In this document: positions 36,398-46,795 of the stretch, piece after piece
Numbering within the stretch: the first letter of the stretch is position 1
How the letters are laid out: every line of letters starts with the position of its first letter
Source: Chinchilla lanigera
Lineage: Eukaryota > Chordata > Mammalia > Rodentia > Chinchillidae
Direction of reading: 5' to 3'
Assembly: GCF_000276665.1 (NCBI RefSeq)
Contig: NW_004955446.1
Location: forward strand, 13,826,179-13,890,178
Length of the DNA stretch: 64,000 nucleotides
The notes under the pieces: generated by a model
The model's database searches: none
Told to the model about the DNA's origin: nothing
The model's input: only the letters and a program-made list of their open reading frames with translations
Translations under genes and position numbers: made by a program

Positions 36398-36419
36398 CTA
36401 GCATTTTTTCTTATGGTCG

Positions 36420-37560
36420 CTATTATCCTCCTTACCACAAGCCTTATCGATTCCATTCTCCCGTATTTTTACTCAAGACACCTGTAATGTTATTTGCAAA
36501 TTTTCAAGCATGACAATAAAATAAATTTTATATGTAGCCCATTAATTGGTCTCCTTCCACTTAACTTTTTCAAATCCAATGGGCTACATCTAACACTGTC
36601 TTAATTTCAACTACTATATTTGCTGACAAAATGATCAGCAACGCCTTTAACTTAGATATGCTGACATGATTTAATGCACCTATCAATAACAGTCCTCTCC
36701 AACTTATTTTCACCTCGAGGGCTATCCGGAATACATTAGCATTTGTGATCACAAAACTTATTCCCAAGACAGCGATGGGAAACCTTTTAGAGATGAGTGC
36801 CTAAACTGCAACCCAAAACCCACTTATGTATTGCACAGTGCCAACACGGCAATGAAACCTGAATACGGAGGCTTTAGTTTAGAAAAAAACAACTCATACA
36901 TTAACATCTTTTGTCTTAAAAGAAAAACAAGTGACAGGTGTGCCATAGGTTCACCACCCCCACTGCCCTATAACGTACAAATGAAAAAAATGGTTTACTG
37001 CTATATTAAGTTACTGAATTATACTAACCCTTAACCAGTGGCATAGTTCACCTGAGAGACTACTTCCTACTCCTTAAATTCCCTGTATGTGGAACACTTT
37101 AAAATATATCTTTCAGCTTTCCCCTAATCTGAGACCCTTTACTTTTCACCGACTCTATACTAAGTATGTAGTCCATACATGTAAGTACTGTTCTTCTATT
37201 GGTTTCAAATCTTTCATAAACCAGACCCTGCCTAGGACACCGCCTTCTTTATCAAATAACACCTGTTTAAAACCTTAATAATATTCACCTCCAAAAGTTC
37301 TAATTAACTCGTTTTAATTCTGTATTCCTTTTATTTACACTTTTATTTAGTGTGTAACAATTATAAGCATTTGATTAAATCCTTTTAAATCTTTAACCAC
37401 CCACCTTTCTCCCATCTTTCTCATCTCTCCATCCTACACTTCGTCTCACCGTTATCATTATACTAATCATTTAGTAGTCTCCAGAGCATGCAGCAGACCC
37501 TAAATATAAGCCCCTGGTTTATATTAACAGGCTGTGAAAAAAGCGATAAAACATACTGCT
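36420..37560. other. AT-rich intron near the promoter
   Basis: No SINE or L1 recognised; open frames at 36570-36767, 36831-37034 and 37087-37278 show no family resemblance. Confidence 0.45.
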
Positions 37561-37567
37561 TCTACAC

Positions 37568-37645
37568 AAATATATGTGTATGATGTTAGCACTACAACAA
37601 AAACGCAAATACATGTGTATGGTGTTAGCATTACAACAAATTGAG
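37568..37645. repeat. 39-bp tandem duplication
   Basis: 37568-37606 and 37607-37645: aaata(t/c)atgtgtatg(a/g)tgttagca(c/t)tacaacaaa in both; the last six bases of the unit have diverged. Confidence 0.88.
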
Positions 37646-37827
37646 GAAAATTTGGTGAAATCTGGAAATAAGGGATTAGGTAATGTATTTTTTAAAAAAT
37701 CACCATCACAAAAAGTGCTTCGAGGCAATACCATAAGAATCTCTGAATTATTGTGACGTTTCAGTAAAACTGTGGATAGATGGGAAACCTCCCGATTCTA
37801 GCACCAAGCCTTTTAAAAAATTACCTT

Positions 37828-37910
37828 CCTAGGCTGGGGTTGCAGTTCAATAGTAGAACTCATGCTTAGGCATGGGAGGCCCTAGGTTCCATACCTAGAC
37901 TAGAAAAATG
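37828..37910 (+). repeat. ID-family SINE
   Basis: aggctggggttgcagttcaa tagtagaactcatgcttagg ... ccctaggttccatacctaga. Confidence 0.75.
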
Positions 37911-38438
37911 TAAGAATACCTTCTAACACTAGTAAAAATAATATTTTACTGACACTGGGCTCCTAAAAAGTTTTCTTCCCGTGCAGACTGATGAGTAAAA
38001 CAATCTTTCTGGGCAGAGACCCGGTGATCACCACTCAAGCCCTGGAGGAGAACGGCGGAGCCGACCTTGCAGCAAGGTCTCGGGGCGGGGCGCGGACAGG
38101 TGACACTGGCAGCGCCGCGCAAAGCGGGGCGAGCGCTCAGCGAGACTTCCCCCGCACCGGGGCTGAGGCTCGCCTCGCAGCGCCGGAGACAACCCCTCCC
38201 CCAAAGACCCTCTCCTCAGCGCAGAACGGAAGTTTCCAAGAAAGGCGAGGTCCCCGCACCTCACATCGACGCCCTCGCCGCCGGGCCAGCGCCCCGAACG
38301 CAGCTGGTGCCGAGTCCGCCCGCCCCAAGGGTCAACAGCAGACGCCTTCCCCGAGCCCTCCTCCGCGACTCCACCGGGGGCCCCAGAAAACTGGAAGGAC
38401 TTGAGGAGCCTGGAGAAGAAGCATGACAATTCTGTTAC

Positions 38439-38536
38439 CTGGTCAGAGCCCTGGAAGTGGAAACGGCAGCTGTAGCCACTGTCCTTCTCCCCAACAACGC
38501 TTGCCTCAGCGCCACTGACATTGAGACCGCCGCCAT
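38439..38536 (-). CDS. NDUFS4: NDUFS4 coding exon 1 (complex I 18 kDa accessory subunit), partial
   Basis: First coding exon of the NADH:ubiquinone oxidoreductase subunit S4, a nuclear-encoded accessory subunit of mitochondrial complex I needed for late assembly and stability of the NADH-binding (N) module. Seen: reading right to left from ATG at 38536, 32 codons plus two bases encode MAAVSMSVALRQALLGRRTV and then an Ala/Val/Ser/Thr-rich stretch ending in ...RALT, followed by a consensus donor (AG|gtaac, 38438-38434). The peptide is rich in Arg and has no acidic residue, as expected of a cleavable mitochondrial presequence. Known: human NDUFS4 is 175 residues, starts MAAVSMSVVLRQTL, and its exon 1 ends at coding base 98, i.e. 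the same length and phase. I chose the first Met because it matches the family; Met6 is in frame downstream. Exons 2-5 were not recognised in the window. The first two codons lie in a YY1-type motif. Species-level substitutions are conservative; no break is seen. Confidence 0.95.
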
Positions 38537-38540
38537 GTTG
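38529..38540 (-). promoter_or_regulatory. YY1-type site overlapping the NDUFS4 start codon
   Basis: The minus strand reads CAACATGGCGGC, a match to the AAnATGGCGGC YY1 consensus, with the NDUFS4 ATG inside it. YY1 motifs at the initiator/translation start are a known feature of many nuclear genes for mitochondrial and ribosomal proteins. Binding is inferred from the motif alone. Confidence 0.55.
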
Positions 38541-38587
38541 CTGCAGCCAAACAGCCGGATGGTAGGACGGATCCGCACAAGGGACTA

Positions 38588-38593
38588 ACTTCC
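38588..38593 (-). promoter_or_regulatory. Possible ETS/GABP (NRF-2) site
   Basis: GGAAGT core on the minus strand, about 50 bases upstream of the NDUFS4 ATG. ETS-family GABP sites are frequent in promoters of respiratory-chain genes. A second core (acggaagt, 38226-38233, plus strand) lies in the island. A six-base core is weak evidence. Confidence 0.3.
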
Positions 38594-38604
38594 TTCGTTC
38601 CCAG

Positions 38605-39200
38605 TCTAGTACAAACGCAATGTAATTGGGGGAGGGCCTTATAAACTTGAGTTTACGAGAGTTAAAAAAGAAATGCAGAAGTACATTAAGCGTAAATATT
38701 ACCCCAATAAAGAATAATCGTTGGTTGATAGGATTGATTATTTACAATGATGAAAAAAACAAAAGAAAGTGCTTGAAAATTTGAACACCGGCAACCCATA
38801 ATTTTTAATCGCGCTCAGCCTTATCTGGGACTAAACCCACTGCAAGAACCAGAAGGCTCTTTGAGAAACCCAAGTAGTACTTTCCCAAAGTGTTGCTAGG
38901 TTCTGTTTGCAAGCCCTCTGGACAAGGCTGTATTTAGTTTGATGTTTTCTAGCTGTAATGATCATATTTTTCACATGAAGAATATAGCCCAGCAAAGAAA
39001 TTTTTTTGACATGTGGACTAATATTAAACTCAGTGGAACATAATACTTTTAAATGTTTAGTTTACATAATTGTACATGTTTAGTATAATTAGATGTTTTG
39101 ATACATGTATGCATTGTATATGAAACATAATATTGATACTTCTATTTCCTCAGAAAATCTTGGATGTGTGATTATAACCCACAGACATCACAAATATTAT
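38605..39200. other. Immediate upstream flank of NDUFS4
   Basis: AT-rich, no repeat recognised to about 39200; no divergent gene start seen. Confidence 0.45.
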
Positions 39201-39204
39201 TATT

Positions 39205-39282
39205 GTTGGTGCTGGGGATGGACCACAGGGGCCTTGTCATGCTTCATATGCTTTACTACTGGGCTATACCCCCAGGGCCCAA
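39205..39282 (-). repeat. ID-family SINE
   Basis: ttggtgctggggatggacca cag-ggccttgtcatgcttc ... ctactgggctatacccccag ggcc. Confidence 0.75.
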
Positions 39283-39317
39283 ATATTATATAAATACTGA
39301 GTGCATAGAAAACAAGA

Positions 39318-39495
39318 TTAATGCCAGTGGTGCTGCTCACCTATAATCCCAGAAGCTAAGGAGGCTGAGGCAGAAAAATCACGACTTTGAGGACCGTTTG
39401 GGCAACTTAGTGAGACTGCTCTCAAAACATAAAAAGAACTCAGATTGTATGTCAGCGGTAGAATGCTCCTAGGTTCCATTACTAATACTACTAAA
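39318..39495 (+). repeat. B1-dID dimer
   Basis: aatgccagtggtgctgctca cctataatcccagaagctaa ... gagactgctctcaaaacat, then aactcagattgtatgtcagc ggtagaatg ... taggttccattactaatact. Confidence 0.7.
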
Positions 39496-39503
39496 AAAAG
39501 AAA

Positions 39504-39557
<54 letters not shown>
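39504..39557. repeat. (TA)n(TG)n microsatellite
   Basis: Short TA run followed by about 22 TG units, growing from the tail of a B1-dID. Likely polymorphic and able to form Z-DNA. Confidence 0.95.
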
Positions 39558-39558
<1 letters not shown>

Positions 39559-39627
39559 CCAAGACTGTGGATTATATAAAATAAAACCACAATACAGTAC
39601 TTTGTGAGTTGCATTTTTTAAAGAAGT

Positions 39628-39705
39628 GTATTTGACAGTGCCTGCCTGGTAAGCACATGGTCCTGAGTTCAATACCTGGTACTAAAAAAAAAAATAAAAG
39701 TTTAT
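39628..39705 (+). repeat. ID-family SINE, 5' truncated
   Basis: gacagtgcctgcctggtaag cacatggtcctgagttcaat acctggtact followed by an A tail. Confidence 0.8.
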
Positions 39706-40589
39706 TTGCAAGAGACTGTTTCTGTTTTTAAAATCAAGCACATGAAAACATAACCTTCATTGAAGGAATAGGATTAATAAGAGGATAAGGAATTTATTCT
39801 GCTTTATTACCAGTTAAAAGAATTCTCAACACATAAGGGAATGGAGAAAAGAAAGAGGAAAATTCATTCCTGGAGAAAGAAGAAATACACAGGATAAAGG
39901 AAGGTGAGGGAGCAATGCCTCAGTGAGATTATTCTTTCAAACATTTTATTTCAAAATAATGATAGGTTCATAGAAGTTGCAAAGATAATACAGAGAGGTC
40001 TTGTGTGCCTGTCACCCAGTGCTCGCTCTCATGATTCTGTGCTATATCACTAGTGCAGTAATAAAGCCAACAAACTGACACTGATATAAAGTGTTTGTTT
40101 AATGAAATGTCTTTCTATCACATATATCAGTTTGTCCAAGCACCATGGAAATACAAAACTATTCCACAGCAAATATCTCACTGGTGATGCTGCTTTATAA
40201 TAATACCCACTCTCTTAACACACCCCCTGCCTGCAAATGCTGTTTCCATTTTTATAATTTTGGCATTTTGAGAATGTTATCCAAATATACTAAGGCAGTT
40301 TTTGATCTTTTGAGACTGTCTTCTTTCATTCAGCATAATGCCATGTATGAGTACGTATCATAGTTCATTCCTTTTTCATTGCTGAGTAATATTTCATGTA
40401 CAAATGAATCACAATTTGTTCAATCATTGACCCACAGCAGACATAATTACAAATAACTGCTACCAGTATCAGAAGTTGTACGGAGCTTTTATGTGAATAT
40501 AAGTTTTCCTTTCTCTGAGATAGATGCCCCAAAGTACAATTGCTAGACCATGTGGTACATGTATGTTTAGTTTTTTAAAGAAACTGCTG

Positions 40590-40688
40590 AACTGGCTTAG
40601 AGGTGTGCTTCAGAGTTAGAGCCTAGCATGTGCAAGGCTCTGAGCTCAAAACAAAACAAAAATAAACAAAACAAACATAAACAAAAAG
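40590..40688 (+). repeat. ID-family SINE inside L1
   Basis: ctggcttagaggtgtgcttc agagttagagcctagcatgt gcaaggctctgagctc with an A/C-rich tail. Confidence 0.75.
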
Positions 40689-41315
40689 CTTGCTGGACTG
40701 TTTTCCATAGTAACAATACCATTTTACATTCTCACTAGCTATGTATGAAGGATCCAGTTTCTTCACATACTCTCTTTGTTACTATTTTTATTTTTGCTGA
40801 GCTAAAATAATAAGTGTATAGTGATATCTCATCAGTCTTAGTTTGTATTCCCTTAATAGCTAATGATGTTGAATATATTTTCATATTCTTATTTTCAGTT
40901 TGCTTGATCGATTCAGATAAAGATCTCCTGTTTTCCACTTATTTTCTAATTGTACTTTTTTCATTTTATATTTTGAGAGTTCTTTGTTTTCTAAATATGA
41001 GTTTTTTTTACCAGATATGTGACTCACAAATATTTTCTCCTATTTGTAGCTTGTCTTTTGGTCCACTTAACAAGACCTTTCACAGAGCAAATGTTTTTAG
41101 TTTTGAGGAAATCTGTTTTTTCCACTTTTTTATATTTATGGCTTGTGCTTTTCATGCCATGTCTAAGAACTGTTCACCAACCTTACTCCCTAAGATTTTC
41201 TCTTGTTTTATTCTAAAGGGTTTTTTTTTTCAAGTTTTACCTTTTCCATTTAAATCTCTGAATCATTTTGAGTAATTTTTTGTGTGTTAAGTTTTTAGTT
41301 AATAAGGTGTGAGGG

Positions 41316-41398
41316 GGCCTGGGGATTTAGCTCAGCAGCACAGCACCTGCCTGGCAAGTGTAAGATCTTGAGTTTGATTCCCGGTACCAGAAAAAAAA
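41316..41398 (+). repeat. Young ID SINE with exact 15-bp target duplication
   Basis: gcctggggatttagctcagc ... agtttgattcccggtaccag plus A tail; identical flanks aataaggtgtgaggg at 41301-41315 and 41399-41413 inside the older L1. Confidence 0.92.
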
Positions 41399-41731
41399 AA
41401 TAAGGTGTGAGGGTTAGGACAAAGTCCAGGCTTTTGCTTCCTGGCTATCCAGTTGGTTCAGCACTGTTTGTTGAAAAGACTATCTTTCTTCCATGGAATT
41501 GCTTTTCCATCTTTGTTTAAAAGGCTCTTAGCTGTAACCGTATTTGGCTATTGCCCAGTTTTCTATTTCAGAGGGAATTTCAAGCTCAACAGTGGTTTTG
41601 ATGTTGGGGTTAAATTTTAATAAAGTTTGTCCATATCAAAGAATAACTTACAACATGTCTCAACTTTCAGCAGTGTAACTTAGCCTGTTACTAGCCCCAT
41701 TGATCCAAACTCAAACTCTCTCCTACTACAA

Positions 41732-41925
41732 TTCTATTTTTATTTTATTTTATTTTATTTCCAGTACTAGGGATTGAACCTAGGGCCTCACACATGCACT
41801 CTACCACTCTACCACCCAGCTCCCTTATTTTTTTATAAGACATAAGTCTTGCTACATTTCTCAGACTGATCGCCAACTTGTGAACCTCCAGCCTCAACCA
41901 CCTGAATACTGACATAACTTTTCAT
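41732..41925 (-). repeat. B1-dID dimer with (TTTTA)n tail
   Basis: tattttattttattttattt, then ccagtactagggattgaacc tagggcctcacacatgcact (dID) and ataagtcttgctacatttct ... cctccagcctcaaccacctg (B1). Confidence 0.8.
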
Positions 41926-42089
41926 TCACTTAACGTCCCTAACCTCATTTCCCAAGTGATTTTCTGGAGAATGATAATTTTGTGAGAGTTTCGCAGATGT
42001 TTCTGAAAAATAATTTTGTATTAATATATCCCTGACTCAAGTATTCATAATATCCTTGGAATAGTTCTTAGTTCTACATTTCTTTACCC

Positions 42090-42640
42090 TCTACCTCAAT
42101 CTTTAAATATATCCAGAATTTGGCTATTTTCCCTACCTTTACTACTACTCTGATCTAAGTAACCATCACTTCCTGTACAGATTCTGGCAATGGCCTCTCA
42201 ACTGTTTCCACATAGCAATCAGAATTGTTTTGTTTTGTTTTGTTTCTGACGGGGTCTCTCTATCCAGGCTGGCCTTGAACTTGTGGCAATCCTGACGGTC
42301 TTCCTAACCACCCTCAGCAATTTCAATAATCTCCTCTGATTTATTTTTTCTACTTAGTATTTTGTAAGCTTCAGTACTTTATGAAATTTCTATGATAAAG
42401 GTAAATTATAAAATAAGAATGAAAATCCTTTGATAAATAAGGCCAATCCTCCTCCAGTTATAGACTTGTCTCAGTTTTAAGGCAAAGTAGTTGCCTCTTT
42501 CTTGGAAATGTAAAGTAAGTTATCTGAGGACAAGGATCATATCTGTTCCTGCTGATCATTTTGCTGGTATCCATCCCAGTTCTCAATGCATAATAGGCCC
42601 TGAAGAATGTGTAGAAAAGGAAATGAATGAATGAAGCTAA
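42090..42640 (+). mobile_element. LINE2 fragments with an inserted B1
   Basis: 42105-42215 (tccagaatttggctattttc, aagtaaccatcacttcctgt, ggcaatggcctctcaactgt) matches the L2 3' region. 42216-42320 is a partial B1 on the minus strand (tgacggggtctctctatcca ggctggccttgaacttgtgg). 42490-42640 ends like L2 (ggacaaggatcatatctgtt ... gcataataggccctgaagaa ... gaatgaatga). Confidence 0.7.
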
Positions 42641-42649
42641 AAGTTTTAA

Positions 42650-44560
42650 ATGTCAAGAATAAGAAAAAGGTGCCCTCTCCTTGTTATTTTTTTTTTGTAA
42701 AAGCTTGTACAAATTATATTTAATAATATTGTTCTCCTGAGTCTGTGATCTTATTGCTTTCTAAAATTTCATCTTTGATCATGTGCCGTTTCCTGAAGAC
42801 CTAATGGGATATTGTGGATAAGGGATCCATGTTGCTGGCAAGAAACCCGAAAGCACAATTCTACTTTTTACTGGGATTGCATTAAAAAAATTAATAACTC
42901 TTTAATTTCCTTATTTCTCACATTTCAAATACTGGATAGTAACTTGAGACTAGAACAGAACTAATCAGGTATGTGCGTTTATCATTTTACAATTTTAGCC
43001 AAACTATAGATTATACCAATAAGCTTAATGTAATGTCTAAGTCCAAATACCATTTTATTGTTTCAAATAAGAGTACTAAAATGTGAATCTAGTGTACTTC
43101 TTGCTTACAATTCATGCATGGTGGCCAAAAGAAACATTTGGCTTAATCTTTCTGATGGCATGTGAAATTTACAGTGGATCTGAAGTTGTCTGCTTTTAAT
43201 TTGTCCCCTTGCACATGGCTCTTTAATAAAGGATCCAGAAAAAAATAAATGAAAACCAGACATTTCTCTCAGAAGTTTCACATACAATCACTATAGACAT
43301 GGCAAAATTATATCGTCGCATATTGACTAAAAACTAATTTTTAAAACCACATCTTATTTTTTCACTGCTAATTTAATTGAACACCTTAAATTAATATCTT
43401 ATCTTCTTGCACAATATAGTGAAGAATTACTACTTGAACTCATGTTGGGAAAACAAAGAGTATAAACAATCACCATTCTTAAAAATTCAATGTAATTTTC
43501 CCATATAAATTTGACTGCATACCTTTCACACTCTTGAATTCCAGTACTAAATTTTCAAATGCATATATGTGATTCTCTCTTTTTGTTACTATTTTGATAC
43601 ATTTCCTTTTTTCTTTTTTAAATTTTTTTTATTTTCACTGGTCCATAAGTGCAGTACCTACCTAATGACTGTATTCATTGTGGGGAGTGGGTCCCTGGAC
43701 GTAACTCATCTCAGTTCTTTGATCTCCTTTGCTTCCACAAGTCTCATTTTCAAATATAAAACATGGAAATATTCATTATTCTTCACCTTTATTTTACCCC
43801 AAGAAAATCTGTTCCTTCCCTCCAGTATTCTCTGTCTTGGCAATATGCTACTGTCTTTCTTCCAAGAGAAGATGTCACCAACTATAAAATGTATATTTAC
43901 ATTCTGTACTTCTAAGAAAGGAAAACAATGCAGCAATTAAATGTGAGCACAGTATCAATCACATATCTTATTTTAGAGAGTTAAAATGCACATATCAAAA
44001 AATATAGTAACCATCTATATTATAGTATATTAAGAAATATAGTAATCTGTGTATATTTTCTCCCTTTTGTTATTAGTAATTAACTTGTTTTTTAAAATTG
44101 ATCTATGGAATAAAGACCTTGTTTTCCAGCCTCTTAATCCTTTAGCTAGTTCCTTACTAGAAACAGCTAAAAGACTAAGTGATATCCAATAAAATACAAG
44201 GGGAAATATGAAGTGACAACTTCTGAGAAACTGTCTTCCAACGTGGGTAGCAGTCACATCTTCTTTTCAATGCTTTAATTTCTTCTGTCCTGATACCTAA
44301 ATATCAATGTGAGAACTCAGGTGATGGGGACAAAATCCATGCTCTATGACGAAAGAATAATGAAGTGGAAAGAGCCTGAGTACTCCAACTCTCCTGATTC
44401 ACAAGAACTGCCAATCCATTGCTCTTACCACAGTTCTCCTGTTCTCTACTCCATTGATGAGGACACTCTCCTCTTATCCAGATTAAATTTTATGGCCAGC
44501 TCCCCCAATAATTTTCTTACTTATACTCACTGTTCCCTTGGCTCTCTCTCACATTTTGTA
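42650..44560. other. AT-rich intergenic DNA
   Basis: No repeat family that I can name with confidence. The open frames 43569-43940 and 44309-44605 are rich in Phe/Leu/Ser and are not supported as genes; 44450-44566 may be a decayed L2 part. Confidence 0.45.
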
Positions 44561-44582
44561 CTCACCAAAACTACCATCTCCA

Positions 44583-45494
44583 AATGCAAATTAAAACAAC
44601 ACTAAGATTCCACCTTACCCCAGTAAGAATGGCTAGCATTAAGAAATCAACCAATAACAAATGCTGGCGAGGCTGTGGAGAAATAGGAACCCTTCTCCAC
44701 TGCTGGTGGGAATGCAGACTGGTGAAACCACTGTGGAAATCAGTTTGGAGATTCCTCCGAAAACTAGGTTTAGAGGTCCCATTCAACCCAGCTATCCCCC
44801 TGCTGGGTATTTTCCCAGAAGATCTAAAAACATCATATCACAGTGATATATGTGCACCTATGTTCATAGCAGCACAATTTGTAATTGCTAAAATGTGGAA
44901 GCAACCCAAATGTCCATCCACCGAGGATTGGATAAGAAAATTATGGTACTTTTATATAATGGAATATTACTCAGCTGTAAAGAAAGATAAACTCGAGGCC
45001 TTTATATTTAAATGGTCACAACTAGAGACCATACTCATAAGTGAAATAAATCAAACATACATGTGCAAGCACCGCATTGTGTCACTAGTGTAAAACTTGA
45101 AAGAGTTAATTTAAACTCGGAGGTATGATAGACACTGTGAAATGATAGGAAACCACCGAAGAGTAAAGGGCTTCTGGGATGTGGGAAAAGAGAAGGGAAA
45201 GAAGGAGAAATTTTGTATGTATGTATATACAGGATAGATAACATGGTTGTTCTTCTATCTGCTGTTTCTATGCTGAAAGAAACTGTCAATGAGGCTTTGG
45301 TTGACCAGTATTGTATGTCTATATCTGTTTTCATGAGAAGCCACTTTGAAGATATCAATATATAATACAACCACCATTGTTAATTCCCTACCACTTTGTT
45401 TGTAACTCTGTATTGTCTGTATTGTGCTTGTGATATGTTGTAAAATGTTGTATGTCTGTTAATGTTTCCCTCCTTTTATCCTTAAAATAAAAAA
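44583..45494 (+). mobile_element. 5'-truncated LINE1 with 16-bp target duplication
   Basis: A clean L1 3' end: an open frame from 44584 to 45093 encodes the last 169 or so residues of ORF2p. Visible are the Cys-containing [18 protein letters not shown] region (about residues 41-58) and [15 protein letters not shown] (about 125-139). A 400-bp 3' UTR and an A tail (AATAAAA at 45485) follow. The duplication aaaactaccatctcca lies at 44567-44582 and 45495-45510 and is exact. The ORF2 end is uninterrupted, so the copy is relatively young. It lacks reverse transcriptase and endonuclease and cannot move by itself. Confidence 0.95.
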
Positions 45495-45514
45495 AAAACT
45501 ACCATCTCCATCAA

Positions 45515-46795
45515 ATGCATTTCTCTATTCTCAATCCACACCCATTTACCTGAACATGACAGCTGTAGACAAATACTGAACCATAATTTATGTGTCACCC
45601 TTCACCACAGAGCTCAAGTTGGCCCTAATGTTACTTGGCAATGATACTAAACTTTCCTGTGTTCTTGTCCCATTCACTTTCTCACTTATGTAGCTAAATT
45701 TCTCACACCTTCTTTCCTAACCTCAAACCTGTATTACTGCTGCTCTTATCCTCACTTCTTACTCATGCCTTCCTTTTCACCAGGAAAATAGAAGCAATCT
45801 AAACACCTTTTCAGACACCCACTACTTTATCATTTATGAAAAATTGCACTCACATACACCACTTTTCCTCCTGTTACCATAAATGAACTATTCATGCCCC
45901 TATCTAAAGCTTATCCTTCCATTTATGCACAAGATTCAATCCCATCCTAAGCCACCAACCTAAGATATGACCCCTTCTCTTTTACCCATAAATGGCTCAC
46001 ACTTCTCTGAAATATTCTCTCTGGCTGTCAGCATGCTGTTATTCTCCTATTTAAAAGGAAAAACTTACTTTGACCCAACTTATTCCACTCACTATTGCTC
46101 TATCTCTTTGCAGCAACACTCTAATGGGGAGTGTATGTACATATGCTACCTCCAATGCTTTTCCTCCTACTCTTTATTCAACTTACTCCGGTCAGGCTTT
46201 CCCTCCACCACGCCACTGAAAGCTCTCTTCCAACGTCACCAGTGCTTTTCATGTAGATAAAACTGAGAATTGGGTCTCAGATTCTGTACCATTTGACCTA
46301 TCATTTAGTGTAATGTACTGTTCTCACTCGGGCCGCTTGCTTCACTTGGGTGCTAGGGCATCACATCACCCAGATTTTCCTATTGCTTTATTTGGATGTT
46401 TCTTTTTAGACTCACTGTATGTTGCTTCTTCTCCCTTTAATGTTGGGAGTATCCAGGACTTAATCCTCGGTCTTCTTTTCTTTTCCCTCAATAACATTAT
46501 CCAGTCTTGTGGCTTTTCTAAATTTTACCTATATAGAAAGAGCTCCCAAGTAGTTATTCTTCAGCCCAGTTCTTTTTCATTCGTTGCAGAATTGTATTTT
46601 TACCTGTTCATTTTCTCCCCTGGATATTAGTCAGTGTTACAAAACTAAAATGTCCAAAACTGAACTTTTAATTTCCCTAAAATCTGTTCAGCTCATATAC
46701 TGCCCTATTGTAACTGATGTCACCTTTTCCTTCCAGTTGTTAAGCTAAAAATTGTTTAGTTTTCCTTGATATTTCCCTCTCTCTTTGTGGTACTC
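45515..46795 (+). mobile_element. LINE2 body, left part
   Basis: From about 46140 the L2 ORF2 order is clear: ccaacgtcaccagtgctttt (about 46230), tgttgggagtatccaggact taatcctcggtcttcttttc (about 46441), tccagtcttgtggctttt (about 46500), aaatgtccaaaactgaactt (about 46646). 45515-46140 is less certain. Many stops. Confidence 0.75.

Larger units (their letters stand above)
1..38438 (-). other. NDUFS4: NDUFS4 intron 1 (5' part; continues beyond left edge)
   Basis: Inferred from the donor at 38438 and the absence of a recognisable exon 2. Exon 2 should encode the mature N-terminus (Trp-Arg-Leu-Ala-Gln-Asp-like stretch); scanning the complement by eye found no such segment. Human intron 1 is, from memory, also tens of kilobases, so an intron longer than 38 kb is plausible. 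The intron is AT-rich, filled with L1, B1, ID, B1-dID, MIR and LTR remnants. An exon of under 100 bases could be missed by eye. Confidence 0.75.
38020..38600. promoter_or_regulatory. NDUFS4: CpG island / NDUFS4 promoter region
   Basis: The only GC- and CpG-rich block in the window, abruptly bounded by AT-rich DNA. It contains a GC box (ggggcggggc, 38082-38091), many CGCC/GCCG motifs and NDUFS4 exon 1 at its right side. Most of the island lies just downstream of the donor, in the start of intron 1, as is common for housekeeping mitochondrial genes. No TATA box is seen at a suitable distance above the exon. Long open frames on both strands at 37991-38429 come from low stop density and are not genes. 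Confidence 0.85.
39930..41590 (-). mobile_element. Older LINE1, long 3' part
   Basis: The complement starts with an L1 3' UTR of mammal-wide type (aaaataatgataggttcata at about 39954; acagagaggtcttgtgtgcc at 39990) and runs far into ORF2: agcttgtcttttggtccact (about 41048), aatcattttgagtaattttt (about 41262), tggctatccagttggttcagcac (about 41442). The open frame 40814-41275 on the plus strand is antisense to it. Confidence 0.85.

Noticed and set aside
37991..38429. Overlapping open frames of 119-137 codons on both strands in the CpG island
   Set aside because: Low stop density in CpG-rich DNA; all lie beside the NDUFS4 exon, with no family resemblance or splice support.
1..38438. Exon 2 of NDUFS4
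   Set aside because: Looked for the complement of the expected exon by eye and did not find it; a proper alignment could still reveal it.
40814..41275. 153-codon Phe/Leu-rich frame as a membrane protein
   Set aside because: Antisense to an old L1 ORF2; the hydrophobic composition follows from T-rich complement sequence.
44584..45093. 169-codon frame as a cellular gene
   Set aside because: It is the C-terminal part of L1 ORF2p in a 5'-truncated insertion with a target duplication.
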